The notes under the pieces are model-generated. The model did not search any database and was not told the origin of the DNA. It worked only from the letters and a program-made list of their open reading frames with translations. Of a DNA stretch of 64,000 nucleotides, positions 31,491-43,860 are shown in pieces. Positions within the stretch are counted from its first letter, which is position 1; every line of letters begins with the position of its first letter. Origin of the DNA: Cycas panzhihuaensis (Eukaryota; Cycadophyta); assembly GCA_023213395.1 (NCBI GenBank), contig CM041465.1, positions 183,217,741-183,281,740 on the forward strand, given 5' to 3'. The position numbers and the translations under genes are program-made.

Positions 31491-32290
31491 CTATATCTTC
31501 ATTTCCCAAGCGAAATATTCTTGGGACATTTTGCAGCGGTTCAAGATGCACGACTGCAAAATAGCGCCTACACCTATGGAGAATGGATCCAAGCTTACTC
31601 TCAATGAGGAAGCTGCACCAGCAGATCCCACACTTTACCGGCAGTTGATTGGGAGTCTCATTTATCTCACCAACACTCGACCGGATATGTCATTCGCTGT
31701 TGGGATTTGCTCACGTTACATGTCTCAACCCAATCAGATACATTGGAATGCAGCCAAACGCATACTTAAGTACATCAAAGGCATCTTGCAGCATGGCCTT
31801 GAGTATGCACATAATGAGAACTTCACTCTGGAAGGGTTCTCAGACTCTAACTGGGCAGGTTGCCAAGATAACAGGAAATCAACCTCGGGATACTGTTTTT
31901 CCCTTGGTTCGTGATTGTTTCATGGAGTTGCAAAGCAACCCAATGTTACCTTGTCCTCCACCAAGGCAGTACAAAGTCGATCAGCAGCTTGTGAGGGTAT
32001 TTGGCTACGACGGTTCTGGGGAACTTTGACTTGAGCAGGGTCACCCCACCAGGATACATTGCGACAATCAAAGTGTGCTCAAGTTAGCTAAGAATCCAGT
32101 CTTTCATGCGCAGACAAAACACATCGAGGTTCACCATCACTTCATCAGAGAGCATGTTCAGAATGGTGAGATCAACCTCTAGTACAGACCTCTGAGAGGA
32201 GCGGAGCAATGAGACATCTTTACCAAGCCTCTTGGTAGAGAAAAGTTTGTAAAATTCGAGAGATGGTCTTGGTGTCCGACTTAACATTGT
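31477..32290 (+). pseudogene. Copia RT end and RNase H, element G1
   Basis: LIYLTNTRPDMSFAVGICSRYM, HWNAAKRILKYIKG, LEGFSDSNWAGCQDNRKSTSG, CDNQSVLKLAKNPVFHAQTKHIEVHHHF and, after shifts, LGREKFVKF mark the end of the polyprotein. Frameshifts near 31910 and 31970 and altered codons near 32200 disable it. Confidence 0.87.
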
Positions 32291-32302
32291 AAATGTAGGG
32301 GG

Positions 32303-32853
32303 TGTTAAACCTTATGTTTACATGTTAAGATAATGTACCTTTATTTTCATGTAATATGAGTACTTTTACTTTAGGGGTGACTTATCACTTAAGTGATAAA
32401 GTGCACACCCACATTCTTTCTAGTGACACAACGTTGTCACTAAAGGGTCAAATGGACCCTCATGCACTTTTGCTCACATGAGAGCCCAAAAGGACACATG
32501 TCCAACATGCAAGGCATGTATCTTGGATGTTTGACACTTGTCAAACATCCAAGGCCTTAGGTCTCTCATTTCAGTCTATATAATGAGACGTCTCCTTATT
32601 GTCTCATAAGAGAGTTGGAGCTATATTGTTATGCTTTCAGTTTGCTAATCAAACTGTTCATTCTTTGGAGGTTGGACCAATTCCAACTCCACATATTGGG
32701 TATCATTTTCTCTTGCTCCTTCATTCATGTTTTGTATCTTTGCTTTCTCTTTACCTTGAGGTTATTATACTTGTTTGTTTTTCTGCAACTAGAACTAGAG
32801 TGATCCTAGTTTCTAGATCTAGGGACTGTTGAGGCCATCTAGCCTTTTTCACA
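32303..32853 (+). repeat. 3' LTR of Copia G1
   Basis: This 551-bp LTR follows TGTAGGGGG and is followed by the ACCCC duplication. About ten differences separate it from the 5' copy. Confidence 0.95.
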
Positions 32854-32858
32854 ACCCC

Positions 32859-33160
32859 TAGTCATATGGCAAACAAGGTGCTAATGTAATTTATGGCTTA
32901 TTGAGAAGCCTAAAGTGAAATATGAAAGCACACGCCTATAGCAGTTTTTAGTGTTCTTTATTCTAACAAGGTCATATGGTGTAATTCTGACTCCCTACAA
33001 GGTGTCCAAGGAATTTTACGTTTTGTCAACATTCTACAAAGTGACAGAGAATTCAAGTATCATGAAAACTAATAAAAATAATGTGCATCGTGTCAAGGCT
33101 ATTTAATGCTCACTTCTTTGTGCATTTTCATGTAATCTATTATATTATTTTACATTAATC
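32859..33160. other. Copia F segment without a recognised domain
   Basis: This is F sequence between G1 and the zinc knuckle. No open frame of note or named motif is visible. It may be part of the segment that replaced the F gag N-terminus. Confidence 0.4.
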
Positions 33161-33420
33161 ATGGGTGGAAAGCTATTTTACTCCCACACAAACAAGTTGC
33201 TCCAGAAGACCTACTTTCACTATAGCAAACCAAGTCATTTTAGGAGGAATTGTAAGTTGTTGCACGTTGATCAACAACAGCACAAGGGTAGTCAACAAAA
33301 TATAGCTAGTCAACAAAATATGGTAGTCCCTCAAACAAGGTTAAAATCAAGTGGTGTCTGGTACATCGACTCAAGCACTTCTAGGCACATGACTAGTAGA
33401 TTTGACTTGTTCAAACACAC
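33161..33420 (+). pseudogene. Copia F zinc knuckle and protease start
   Basis: HYSKPSHFRRNC is a zinc knuckle that has lost its first Cys pair. A Gln-rich stretch and VWYIDSSTSRHMTSRFDLF follow: this is the protease active site with D-S-S in place of D-S-G. G2 is inserted directly after FKHT, and the F frame continues at 41204. Confidence 0.75.
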
Positions 33421-33975
33421 TGTTAAACCTTATGTTTACATGTTAAGGTTATGTACTTTAATTTTTATGTAATATGTGTACTTTTGTACTTTAGGGGTGA
33501 CTTATCACTTAAGTGATAAAATGCACACCCACATTCTTTCTAGTGACACAATGTTGTCACTAAAGGGTCAAATGGACCTTCATGCATTTTTGCTCACATG
33601 AGAGCCCAAAAGGACACATGTCCTACATGCAAGGCATGTATCTTGGATGTTTAACACTTGTCAAACATCCAAGGCCTTAGGTCTCTCGTCTCACTCTATA
33701 TAATAAAACCTCTCCTCATTGTCTCATAAGAGAGTTGGAGCTGCATTGTTATGCTGTCAGTTTGCTAATCAAATTGTTTATTCTTTTGGAGGTTGGACCA
33801 ATTCCAACTCCACACATTGGGTATCATTTCTCTTGATCCTTCATTTTATGCTTTGTCTCTTATGTTTTCTTTTATCTTGAGAGTATTATACTTGTTAAGT
33901 ATTTGTGCTTCTAGAACTAGAGTGATCCTAGCTTCTAGATCTTCGGACTATGAGGCCATTAGGCCTCTTTTCACA
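33421..33975 (+). repeat. 5' LTR of Copia G2
   Basis: This 555-bp LTR has the same ends as G1. It shares with the G2 3' copy a set of changes (GGTTATGTACTTTAATTTTTATG) not found in G1 or the solo LTR, so G2 is a subgroup. Confidence 0.95.
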
Positions 33976-33977
33976 TT

Positions 33978-33989
33978 TGGTATCAGAGC
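33978..33989 (+). other. Primer binding site of Copia G2
   Basis: TGGTATCAGAGC, two bases after the LTR, is a perfect initiator-tRNA-Met complement. Confidence 0.93.
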
Positions 33990-36491
33990 AAGAGGAGACT
34001 AGTTCCCTCTGTTCTGTTTGTAGCTGCTCAAGGAGATTCGAAGAAAGCCTACAAACCCTTGGTGATGACCTTCGCACTCCGAAGGCGATCCAAGGTTTGT
34101 TTGAAGATCATTTCTTGCATGTTCAAGGCTTTGTTGGAGTATTTGTAAAAGAATGAGCTTTCTATATTCAAATCTGAAATTCTTTTTTCAGATTACCTTT
34201 AAGGTTTTGAGCAAAGTACTCACGTTTTTCATAGTTTTTTCATTAAAAATCAAGCTTTTTGAGCTATTTCTTCTTATAGTTCAGGTGTTGGCATATTATG
34301 CAGCTTATTGAAACTCTTTAATGAAGTTTGTTTCAAGTTATTAATCCTTTTGCAGGCTGTGGACTATTTCTGGGCCATTTTCAGCCCTCAAACCCCACTA
34401 AGGAACTCAAAACCCTTAGTGTTGTTTGTATTCAGCTTGTTTTTTGCTAAAAATCAGCTCTCAAGCTATAATTTATAATCTGAAATTGATTTGAGAAGGT
34501 TCTTAACAGTGCAGAGGTGTTTTTCACTATTTTTAGTGAATTTTTTCATCAAAAACTGAGGTTTTTCACTCGTTTTTACTCATTCTAAGCTGGCTGTCCA
34601 AGATTTGACACTGCATGCAGCTGTAATAGTGTCCACAGAAGGAGCTCAGCAAATTTGTTGAAGGGTTTCGAACCCTAAACAACCGTATGGCTACCATTTC
34701 TTCACAGTCACAGGGGCGCCCTCCAAAATCTTCAGAAACTCTGTTCTCATTCAATACTCAGTTTATGGTGCTGAAATTTCACAGACATCTTCGTACGGCT
34801 CTTGCGCCCATGTGGCTGAAATCTCAGCATGAACGGACCTCTGTACGCGGAGATCCGAACGTCCGAAGCTCCACGGCCGCCGCTTTACCTCCGCCGCCAT
34901 TCGAAATTTTCCGAATTTAACTTTTTTCAAAAAATTTCCTTTGAAACTTTAGGTTCTTAAAAATTAGGTTATAAAATGAGGAATATTCACTGAATATTCC
35001 CCTTTTTATAAGTTAACTTATCCTAAAGTTTATGTTAAGTCATTAAAAAAATTATTATATTCACTTTTTTAAGCCAAATCAAGGTTTTTTTAAGTGATTT
35101 CAGTGTTTTAATTATTTTTTTTACTTCACTTCAGTACATAAAAGACCAAATCAAGTCTTCTCAAGTATTTTTCTACATCACAAGTGATTTTTTCTCTTTA
35201 TTAAGTCAATTTTATAGTCAAGGCACTTTGCATAGTGACCTTAGTTTAAATTTTTATTAAGAGAAAAATCATCCTTTTTTGTATCTTTGGAGCTAAAAAT
35301 CTTCTAAGTATTGAGTGATCTCCTTAAATCACCAATACTAACTTAAACTCACTTATTTGAACACTCAAAAATACTTTTGTTTAAGTATTTTCAAAGGCTC
35401 CCTACGTGGTGTCCTTATTATTCAAGTTGCAAAAAAATTCAAATTTCAGCCTATGTTTTTTGTCTCTTTAAACTTCTTTTAACACTTAATTAATATTGCA
35501 TAAGTGTTAATTGACTTAGGTGAAGTGATCTTTAAGTGCTTGCATATTGTAAAAGTGATATTTATCACTATTTTCAAACACTTTTTAAGGCACCTTGCAT
35601 GGTGACCTATTGCCCTTAGTCACAAAAAGGGCTCAAACAAAATACTTAGTACTTAATAAAATCACTTCTCTTTTGATCATTGGGACTATTTTAAAGTCCC
35701 AACACTTGGTGCTTGGTGTCCTATTTTGCAAGTGGTTCTTTTACCTTCACTTTTCAGCATTAAAAGGAACCCATTTGTATCTACATCACTAAGTTTTGCC
35801 TTGCTTCATTGAGTACTTAAGCACATTTTCAAAGTACTTTTTTGCAAAACTCATTGTAATCAAGCATCTGTTTTTTACTTGGATCAACATAAGCACTACA
35901 CTTCATTAAAGTGCTCATTGTAATAACACTTCAAGTGTTCATATTGATGTACTAAAATTGCTTCATTTTGAAGCCACTCTTTCATTGTAAAGCTTAATTA
36001 AGCATTCTTATAAGTACATCATCCAAGTAAATAAATCTAAGTTCACTTGAAAAACTTCTAAAAAGTGACTTAAATTCTTATTGGAGAAGCTCGGAAAAGG
36101 TTCAAACCTTGCCTCTAAAATAACCTTAAGCTTGGTGCATTCCCTAGGCGACCAACCGACTGCAGTCGATTCGACAATTAAGGTTGCTTGGGGGAAATGA
36201 GGTTCGAAAAGGGTGTTATTGAAATTGAATCCCAGAGAAAGCATGGTACGTCCATGCAGATCAACCCTACCTGCCTTGTCCTAGATTTAACTTGGCCAAT
36301 TGTTGGATCTCCTCTGTAAGATCAGAGTTGGACCAACTCCATAGCCTAGTCCTCCACCCCTCATCATTCCATTCAGTTGTTGGATCTTCTAGTAAGATCC
36401 GGACTGTTGGTTTCGTTAGAAGGTGGAACTTAAGCGACGAAAGCTTTGAGTTTCCAAGTTATCAGCTAGCTTCAAGCCTTATAACTGAAAC
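33990..36491 (+). other. Long untranslated leader of Copia G2
   Basis: This 2.5-kb leader carries the conserved hairpin at 34069-34085 and the palindrome at 36157-36168. Bases 34690-34915 are unusually GC- and CpG-rich and include a 77-codon open frame (MATISSQSQGRPPKSSET, Pro-rich end) that G1 lacks. From about 35500 it matches the G1 leader from about 27150. Confidence 0.75.
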
Positions 36492-37290
36492 ATGGCTGCT
36501 ATCAACATGCTAAATGCATGCACCATTCGATTAACAGGCCAAGATAACTATCAAGAATGGAAGAGACTCACTCAGAATTTGCTGATCATGAATGAATTTT
36601 TGAGTTATATTTCGGGAAGACTACCTCAACCTGTACATGTTATCAATGGCAATGTAACTGTGCAACCTGATGATGCTTTAGTTGTTGCTTGGGAAGCCAA
36701 GGATGAAATCGCTTTGGCATTCCTTCATATGATTGTTGATGTGCATGTAGATCAAAACATTGCTTGTGCTAAAACTTCTAAGGAAGCTTGGGACATTTTG
36801 TCCTCATTGTATGAAAGGCGAGATGAAGCTCGCATTTTAATGGTTAAAGCCAAATTGTATTCTGTAAAGTTTGTCAAGCCAATGTCGGCTTTTCTTTCCT
36901 CCATTAAGGAGGTATGTAATGAGTTGAATACATAAGGTAGTCTAGCAACAAGAGATGAACTGATCACATCTATCACCAAAACTTTGCCAAAGGACTACAA
37001 TGGCTTCATATCATCTACTACAAGAGATGGTTCTCTCAAAAGAATGACATTCAATGAATTTGAAAGTCTGCTACTTCAAGAAGAACAAATCTACACCAAG
37101 GATAATGAGGAGGAACCATTCACATCAAGTGCATTCACGGCCAAATCAAAAGCCAAACAAAACCCAAAACCTGCACTCTCAAAGCAGTTTGGGAACATGA
37201 ACAAGGACCAATGTTGTATGTCATTATTGTGGCAAACCTGTCCATATAGCACCTGATTGTCGAAAAAAACAAGCAGATCTACGTCAATAG
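36492..37290 (+). pseudogene. Copia gag, element G2
   Basis: Gag starts at ATG 36492 (MAAINMLNACTIRLTGQDNY) and matches G1 closely. A stop at 36933-36935 (TAA for the Leu codon seen in G1) splits it, and a small deletion near 37200 shifts the frame before the zinc knuckle CHYCGKPVHIAPDC. A CAG/CAA-rich Gln tract follows at 37285-37375. Confidence 0.9.
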
Positions 37291-37379
37291 CAGCAGCAAC
37301 CACGTCAACCAAATCAGCGACAGCAGCAGCCACATCAGCAATACCAACAAAGATTCCAGTAGCAACAGCAACCCCCTCG

Positions 37380-38307
37380 ACCAAATCGAGGTGCCTATCG
37401 AGGAGGTCAAAGAGAAAGGCGGGGTTTTAGAGGTGGCAATCAACGCCACTTTAATCAGTTTGCAGATAAAGACAAATTGTTTTGTGCATATCAAACATCC
37501 AAGGTTGATGAAACTTGGATTATTGATTCTGGAGCTTCACAACACATGACTGGAAGTGAAGAGCTCCTCACCGACATCAAGGAAGGTAAAGGTCAATCAG
37601 TGACCTTTGGGAACAATCAATCTGTTAAGATTTCTGGAATAGGCACCATAACTCCATTTCATTCTTCATCAAATCCTTCCTCTTCATTTCCCGATGGCAA
37701 TGCCTACTTCATACCTTCACTGGACAAGAACTTACTATCTGTTAGCAAGTTGGACAAGCAACAGATGAGTGTCTTGTTCAGAAATGGGAAATGTGTCGGT
37801 GACAAAGATGACCAAGTAGTAGCTGTTGGATATGAGGATCAAGGCCTCTACAAATTGGATGCAAATAATATAACACTTGATTTTACTCTGGTTCAATTGT
37901 CACTCCATACTTGTCCAAGATGCAACTTTGGCATCAACGTCTAGCCCATTTGAGCTTAGACAATTTGAGGCAGATGATCAACAAGAATATGGTACATGGG
38001 CTTCCAAAGATATATGGCACAAAATGTCTTTGTGAAGCGTGCATTATGGGAACTCAGCATCGCTTGCCTTTCCCGAAAGGCAAAGCATGGCGTGCATCAC
38101 ATCCTTTGCAGTTGGTACATTTGGATTTGTGTGGACCTATGTCCACGGCATCTTTCGGAAGAGCTTTGTATTACATCTCCTTCATTGATGACTTTTCTCA
38201 CAAAATCTAGGTCTACTTCATCAAACACAAATCTGAAGCATTTTCCAAGTTCAAAGAATTCAAGCTTGAAGTGGAAAATGAGTCTGGCCACTCGATCAAA
38301 ACATTAA
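37380..38307 (+). pseudogene. Copia protease and integrase core (part), element G2
   Basis: RGG repeats are followed by the protease WIIDSGASQHMTG (D-S-G intact), LLSVSKLDKQQMSVLFRNGK, a shift, then MQLWHQRLAHLSLDNLRQM (GAG-pre-integrase, with a well-formed CLCEACIMGTQHRLPF) and the integrase start LVHLDLCGPMSTASF. A stop at 38208-38210 replaces Trp of KIWVYF. Confidence 0.9.
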
Positions 38308-39083
38308 GGACAGACAATAGAGGTGAATTTACATCAAATGAATTCACCCAATACTGCAAGGATAATGGCATTCGGAGACAACTGACTATTCCTCACACTC
38401 CTCAACAAAATGGAGTCTCCAAACGAATGAACAGAACTTTGGCAAATAAAGCCAAAGCAATGATGCATGCACAAGGACTCACTCGAGCTTACTGGGCAGA
38501 GGCATTTCACACAGCTGCCTATGGGGCCAATCGCAGTCCAACTACAGTAGTCACCGATATGACACCCAAGGAGGCATGGTCTGGCAAAAAGCCAACTGTC
38601 AACCAATTGAGGACTTTTCGGTGCACTGCTTATATGCACATTCCCGATCAGCAAAGGACAAAATTAAACAAGCATAGTCTAAAATGCATCTTTGTAGGAT
38701 ATGCCATTCATAGCAAAGCCTACAAGTTGTATGATCCTATAGGGAAGAAAATGCATCTCTCAAGAGATGTCATCTTTGCTGAAGAAGATCATAAGAAGTT
38801 GCAAACAACATCCATGCAACCTCCCATTGACAAAGGCAAGATGATTGTTGAGGCCTTCCTTCCCTCTCAATCTTCCACACCATGTACATCATCTGCACCT
38901 GCTGGACCATCTACATCAACTGATTTTGCTCCACTTGATCCAAGCACATCTTCTGTTGATCAACCACTTAGACCAGAAGATCTTGAGGTTCAAGTTACTT
39001 CGATTCAAAAGTTACCAAAATGGTACACACAAACAGTTCAGGATGGCCACATCATTGAAGGAAAATGTCCATCAAAATATTGA
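38271..39083 (+). pseudogene. Copia integrase rest and linker, element G2
   Basis: RTDNRGEF (one Gly of DNGGEF changed) holds the second Asp. In NGVSKRMNR the catalytic Glu has become Lys. The C-terminal part YWAEAFHTAAYGANRSPTT, FRCTAYMHIPDQQRTKL and KCIFVGYAIHSKAYKLYDP and the Ser/Thr/Pro-rich linker are open for 270 codons to a stop at 39081. Confidence 0.9.
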
Positions 39084-39104
39084 CAATAGACCAATTATGC
39101 ACTT

Positions 39105-40007
39105 ATGGCTGAAGTGCTTTGTGTTGATGAGCCTTCCACTTTTGATGAGGCTTCTAAAAATGAAAATTGGAAGGCTGCCATGGATGAAGAAATCCATTCT
39201 ATTGAAAAGAATGGTACTTGGAATTTGGTTGAATTGCCTAAACACAAACAGCAATCGATTTGCAAATGGGTCTACAAGACCAAATTCCATTCTGATGGTT
39301 CACTTAAACGACAGAAGGCCCGCCTTGTGGCAAAAGGATTCAAACAAAAAGAAGGCATAGACTATGAGGAAACTTTTGCACCAGTGGCAAATATGAACAC
39401 CATCAAACTCATCTTGGCCTTAGCTGCTCAATGCAAATGGCCAATCTATCAGATGGACGTGAAGAGCGTCTTTCTTAATGGCGATCTTCAGAAGGAGGTA
39501 TATTTGGAGCAACCTCTCGGTTACAAAGTACAAGGCAAGGAGCATTTTGTATATTGCCTAAACAAGGCATTATATGGCTTGAAACAAGCTCTAAGAGCAT
39601 GGTACTCAAAGATCGATGATTACTTCTTGAGACATGGGTTTCATCGATCTACTTCAGATCCTAATCTGTATATAAAACATGAAAAGAACCATGTCATTTT
39701 TCTTGCCTTGTATGTAGATGACTTAGTGATCACTGGCAGTGACACTAAGATGATACACATTCTCCAAGATGACATGAAGAGAAGTTTCGAGATGATAGAT
39801 CTTGGACTTCTCCATTACTTTTTAGGCTTTGAGATATGGCAACAGCCAGGCTATATCTTCATCTCCCAAGCGAAATACTCTTGGGACATTTTGCGTGATT
39901 CAAGATGCACGATCAGAAACCAGCGCCTACACCAATGGAGAATGGATCTAAGCTTACTCTCAATGAGGAAGCTGCACCTGCAAATCCCACACTTTATCGG
40001 CAGTTGA
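39105..40007 (+). pseudogene. Copia reverse transcriptase, element G2
   Basis: This is the best-kept RT of the window: 300 codons without a stop, from WKAAMDEEIHSIEKNGTWNLV through CKWVYKTKFHSDGSLKRQKA, QMDVKSVFLNGDLQKEVYLEQ and LYGLKQALRAWYSKID to LYVDDLVITGSDTKM, with YVDD intact, and FEMIDLGLLHYFLGFEI. Near 39895 a short deletion (LRDSRC) shifts the frame. Confidence 0.92.
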
Positions 40008-40622
40008 TTGGGAGCCTCATTTATCTCACCAACACTCGACCGGACATCTCATTTGCAGTTGGGATTTGCTCATGATACATGTCTCAACCCAATCAGATAC
40101 ATTGGAATGCAGCTAAACGCATACTTAAATACATAAAAGGCACATTGCAGCATGGCCTTGAGTATGCGCATAATGAGAACTTCACTCTGGAAGGGTTCTC
40201 AGATTCTAATTGGGCAGGTTACCAAGATAGCAGGAGATCAACCTTTCCCTTGGTTCAGCAGTTGTTTCATGGAGTTGCAAGAAGCAACCCAATGTCACCT
40301 TGTCCTCCACCGAAGCAGAGTACAAAGCTGCGATCCGCAGCCTTGTGAAGCTATCTGGCTACGACGGATTCTTGGGGAACTTGGACTTGAGCAAAATCAC
40401 CCCACCAGGATATATTGTGACAATCAAAGTGTACTCAAGTTAGCCAAGAATCCAGTTTGTCATGCACAGACAAAACACATCGAAGTTCACTATCACTTCA
40501 TTAGAGAGCATGTGCAGAATGGTGAGAAGTACAGACCTACAGAGGAGCAGACAGCAGATATCTTTACCAAGCCTCTTAGTAGAGAAAAGTTTGTAAAATT
40601 CAGAGATGGTCTTAGTGTCTGA
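40008..40622 (+). pseudogene. Copia RNase H, element G2
   Basis: HWNAAKRILKYIKGTLQHGLE, LEGFSDSNWAGYQDSRRST and, after two shifts, YCDNQSVLKLAKNPVCHAQ and QTADIFTKPLSREKF identify RNase H and the polyprotein end. A gap removes the GYCF region, and a stop at 40075-40077 lies inside. Confidence 0.88.
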
Positions 40623-40648
40623 CTTAACATTGTAAATGATGAGGGGGT

Positions 40649-41203
40649 TGTTAAACCTTATGTTTACATGTTAAGGTTATGTACTTTAATTTTTATGTAA
40701 TATGTGTACTTTTGTACTTTAGGGGTGACTTATCACTTAAGTGATAAAGTGCACACCCATATTCTTTCTAGTGACACAACGTTGTCACTAAAGGGTCAAA
40801 TGGACCTTCATGCATTTTTGCTCACATGAGAGCCCAAAAGGACACATGTCCTACATGCAAGGCATGTTTCTTGGATGTTTGACACTTGTCAAACATCCAA
40901 GGCCTTCGGTCTCTCATCTCACTCTATATAATGAAACCTCTCCTCATTGTCTCATAAGAGAGTTGGAGCTGTATTGTTATGCTATCAGTTTCCTAATCAA
41001 ACTGTTTATTCTTTTGGGGGTTGGACCGATTCCAACTCCACACATTGGGTATCATTTCTCTTGCTCCTTCATTTTATTCTTTGTCTCTTATGCTTTCTTT
41101 TATCTTGAGAGTATTATACTTGTTAAGTATTTGTGCTTCTAGAACTAGAGTGATCCTAGCTTCTAGATCTTGGGACTGTGAGGCCATTAGGCCTCTTTTC
41201 ACA
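40649..41203 (+). repeat. 3' LTR of Copia G2
   Basis: This 555-bp LTR follows the purine/T-poor tract GATGAGGGGGT. It ends TTTTCACA and is followed by ACACAC, after which Copia F resumes. Confidence 0.95.
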
Positions 41204-42660
41204 ACACACATGGAGAGTGATTGGGCATACTATAATTTTGGGAGACAATAAAGTCTTATATGGGGGGAGGTCCCATTCATAGCACCAAATGGAGAAGATT
41301 ACCACATTGAGATGATGTGATGTATGTGCCAAGATTGAAGAGGAATCTAATTTCAGTCAGTCAAATTGAAGACAACAATATGACTGTTCTCTTCAAGGAT
41401 GGAAAGGCCATCGTCAGTGATCATGAAAGAAAAATGGTTGCAGAAGGTGTAGGGAAGGTAATCTTTATAGGCTCTTAGGTAAATTTGTAAACATATCTAG
41501 CAAAATTCAGTTGTGGCATGAGATGGGGCATTTACACTTCCCTGGCCTATATTTGGTGCATTAGTTGAATATGGTGCATGGTCTCCTAAAGTTCAAAGCA
41601 AAAACGGGCATTTTTGAAATATATATCTTTGGCAAGTAGCATATGGAGAAGTTTATGAAAGGTAAGGCTTAGAGGGCGACTAAAATGTTGAGCTTGTCCA
41701 CTCAAATATATGTGGTTCTATGCCATCCACTTTACTCAAAGGTGCAAGATATTCCTTGACCTCCATTAATGATTTTTCGAGGAAGTTTTGGGTGTATTCC
41801 ATAAAGGAGAAATCCCAGGCATTTGGCATTTTCAAAGAATTTAAGGTGAAGGTGGAAAACTAGAATGGCCAAAGGGTGAAGATAGTTAAATCAAATAATG
41901 GGGAAGAATACACATCCAATGCCTTTGTTCAATTTTGTAAGGACCATGGAATCAAGAAGCAATTGATGACAGTGTACACACCATAGCAAAATAGTGTAGC
42001 TGAGAGAATGAGCAGGACAGTGGTGAAAAAAGCCAAGTCGATGATGAAAGCGAAGAATCTCTCAAATATTTTTGGGGCTACAATTGTTTGTATAGAAGTG
42101 TGCCTAACCAACAAGAGTGTTACAAAAGTTTTATGGAACATGACCCCTTATAGAAGCATGGTCAAGATGAAAATCTAAAGTAAGCCATCTAAGAATCTTT
42201 AGAAGCACAACATATATACATGTTCCCAAGGAGAAACACCAAAAATTTGATGACAAAAGTTCCAAGTGCACCTTCATCAGATACAGTGAAGAAAGCAAAT
42301 GTACCAAGTGTATGAGTTAGCAACTAGAAAGGTACACACAACTTTGGACATCATCTTCAAAGAAGTTGACAAACAAATTTCAAATTAGGACCAAGACCTC
42401 GACACTTTGAAGATTTTGCAAGACAGAGGGAACTAGATCGAGGAACAACTTGAATGTAATTATTCAAGACAATAGTTTGTTGAGCCTAAAACTGAGCCAA
42501 AGAAGGAAGAGGAAAATGAGGAAGAAGAAGACATAGGTGAGGAGGAGGAGTATAAAGATTCTCAGGAATCATAGCTAGAAATGTAGCCTAAGGTCACTCC
42601 ACTTTCCAAGAAACTTTCCAAATGGTATCTAAAGGCTATTGAAGAAGCTTAGTTTCCTGA
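41204..42660 (+). pseudogene. Copia F integrase region
   Basis: F resumes with GHTIILGDNK and MYVPRLKRNLISVSQIEDNN (end of protease domain), then a ruined GAG-pre-integrase (QLWHEMGHL near 41512). The integrase core shows GARYSLTSINDFSRKFWVY, KSNNGEEYTSNAF (Asp changed to Asn) and NSVAERMSR (Glu kept). Stops are frequent, and a Glu/Lys-rich linker ends near LSKWYLKAIEEA. Confidence 0.8.
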
Positions 42661-43860
42661 GACAAGGAAAATGAAAGTCAAGGATAAGACTTGATATCAT
42701 CAATTTTGCCTTTATGAAAAATGTGTTGAATGTTGAAGAGGAGGCCAACGAGGAGCAAAAGTGGAGATCAGCAATGGATGTTGAAATATGAGTCGTTGAC
42801 CAAAACAACACTTGGGACTTGGTTGATTTGCCAATATGCAAATAGGCAATTGGATGTAAATGTGTCTATAAAACCAAATTCAGATATGATGGCTCTATTG
42901 ACAAATACAAGGCCAGAATACTAGCCAAAGGGTTCAAGCAAACAAAAGGGACTGATTACTAGGAGACATTTGCTCCAATAGCCAAGATGGTGACAATTAG
43001 ATTGATACTAGCGATTATTTTGATGTCAAAGTGTCTTTCTTAATGGAGATCTTGTGGAGAAAGTCTATAGGGAGTAGCCACTTAGACATGTTGCTAAGGG
43101 CAAAGAACATCTAGTATGTTGCCTAAAAAAGGCTTTGTATAGCCTAAGCAAGCTCCAAGAACCTGGTACTCCAAGATTGATCAATATTTTTTGGATAACA
43201 TGTTTGAGAGGTTGCTAACTAATCCAAACCCATATATCAAGGTTGAGGAAAATTCTATCATCTTTGTAGTATTATATGTAGATAATCTTGTGATCATAGG
43301 GAATGATGCCTCAAAGGTTGATGACTTGAAGAATGATCTCATGAAGACATTTGAGATGATAGATCTTGGATTGATCCACTAATTTTTGGGAGTGGAAGTG
43401 TGCCAAAATCCTAGAAGAATCTTCATTTCACAAGCTAAGTATGCATGGAAAATTCTAAAGAAGTTCATAATGGAGGAATGTAAACCTGCACCAACCCCCA
43501 TGGAGACAGGTTTAAAGTTAACAACTCTAGACGATGAGGGTTGTGTAGATGGCACGATGTATAGCCAGCCAGTTGGTAGTTTTATTTATTTGACTACAAC
43601 TAGGCCTGACATATCCTTTGCGATTGGTATGGTGTTGAGGTTCATGGCAGAACCAAAGCAAAGCCCTTGGAAAGTTGCAAAGAGGATCCTGAGTTATTTG
43701 AAGGGGACATTGCACTTTGGATTGGAGTTTAGCCCAAATGACAATTTTTGTTTAAAGGGATATTCAAATCCTAATTGGGTTGGATGTGCAGATAGCAGAA
43801 GGTCCACTTCAATATTGTTTCAGTTTAGGTTTTGTTGTTGTCACTTAGAGTAGCAAAAAG
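42661..43860 (+). pseudogene. Copia F reverse transcriptase
   Basis: WRSAMDVE with a stop, NNTWDLVDLPICK, CVYKTKFRYDGSIDKYKA, APRTWYSKIDQYF, then YVDNLVIIGNDAS, where the second catalytic Asp of YVDD is Asn, and LTTTRPDISFAIGMVLRFM. A short deletion near 43020 removes the Q-M-D-V region start. It must be inactive. Confidence 0.85.

Larger units (their letters stand above)
25793..32853 (+). mobile_element. Copia element G1, nested in F
   Basis: LTRs 25793-26344 and 32303-32853 (about 98% alike) with a perfect ACCCC duplication (25788-25792, 32854-32858) enclose a 7061-bp Copia with a long 1.8-kb leader, gag and pol. It is the youngest insertion here by LTR comparison, yet its polyprotein is already broken by stops and shifts. 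Confidence 0.95.
33421..41203 (+). mobile_element. Copia element G2, nested in F
   Basis: LTRs 33421-33975 and 40649-41203 (about 96-97% alike) enclose a 7783-bp Copia of the same family as G1. Both flanks carry ACACAC (33415-33420, 41204-41209), so the duplication is 5 or 6 bp. Its leader is 0.7 kb longer than that of G1, but its pol is better preserved. Confidence 0.95.
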
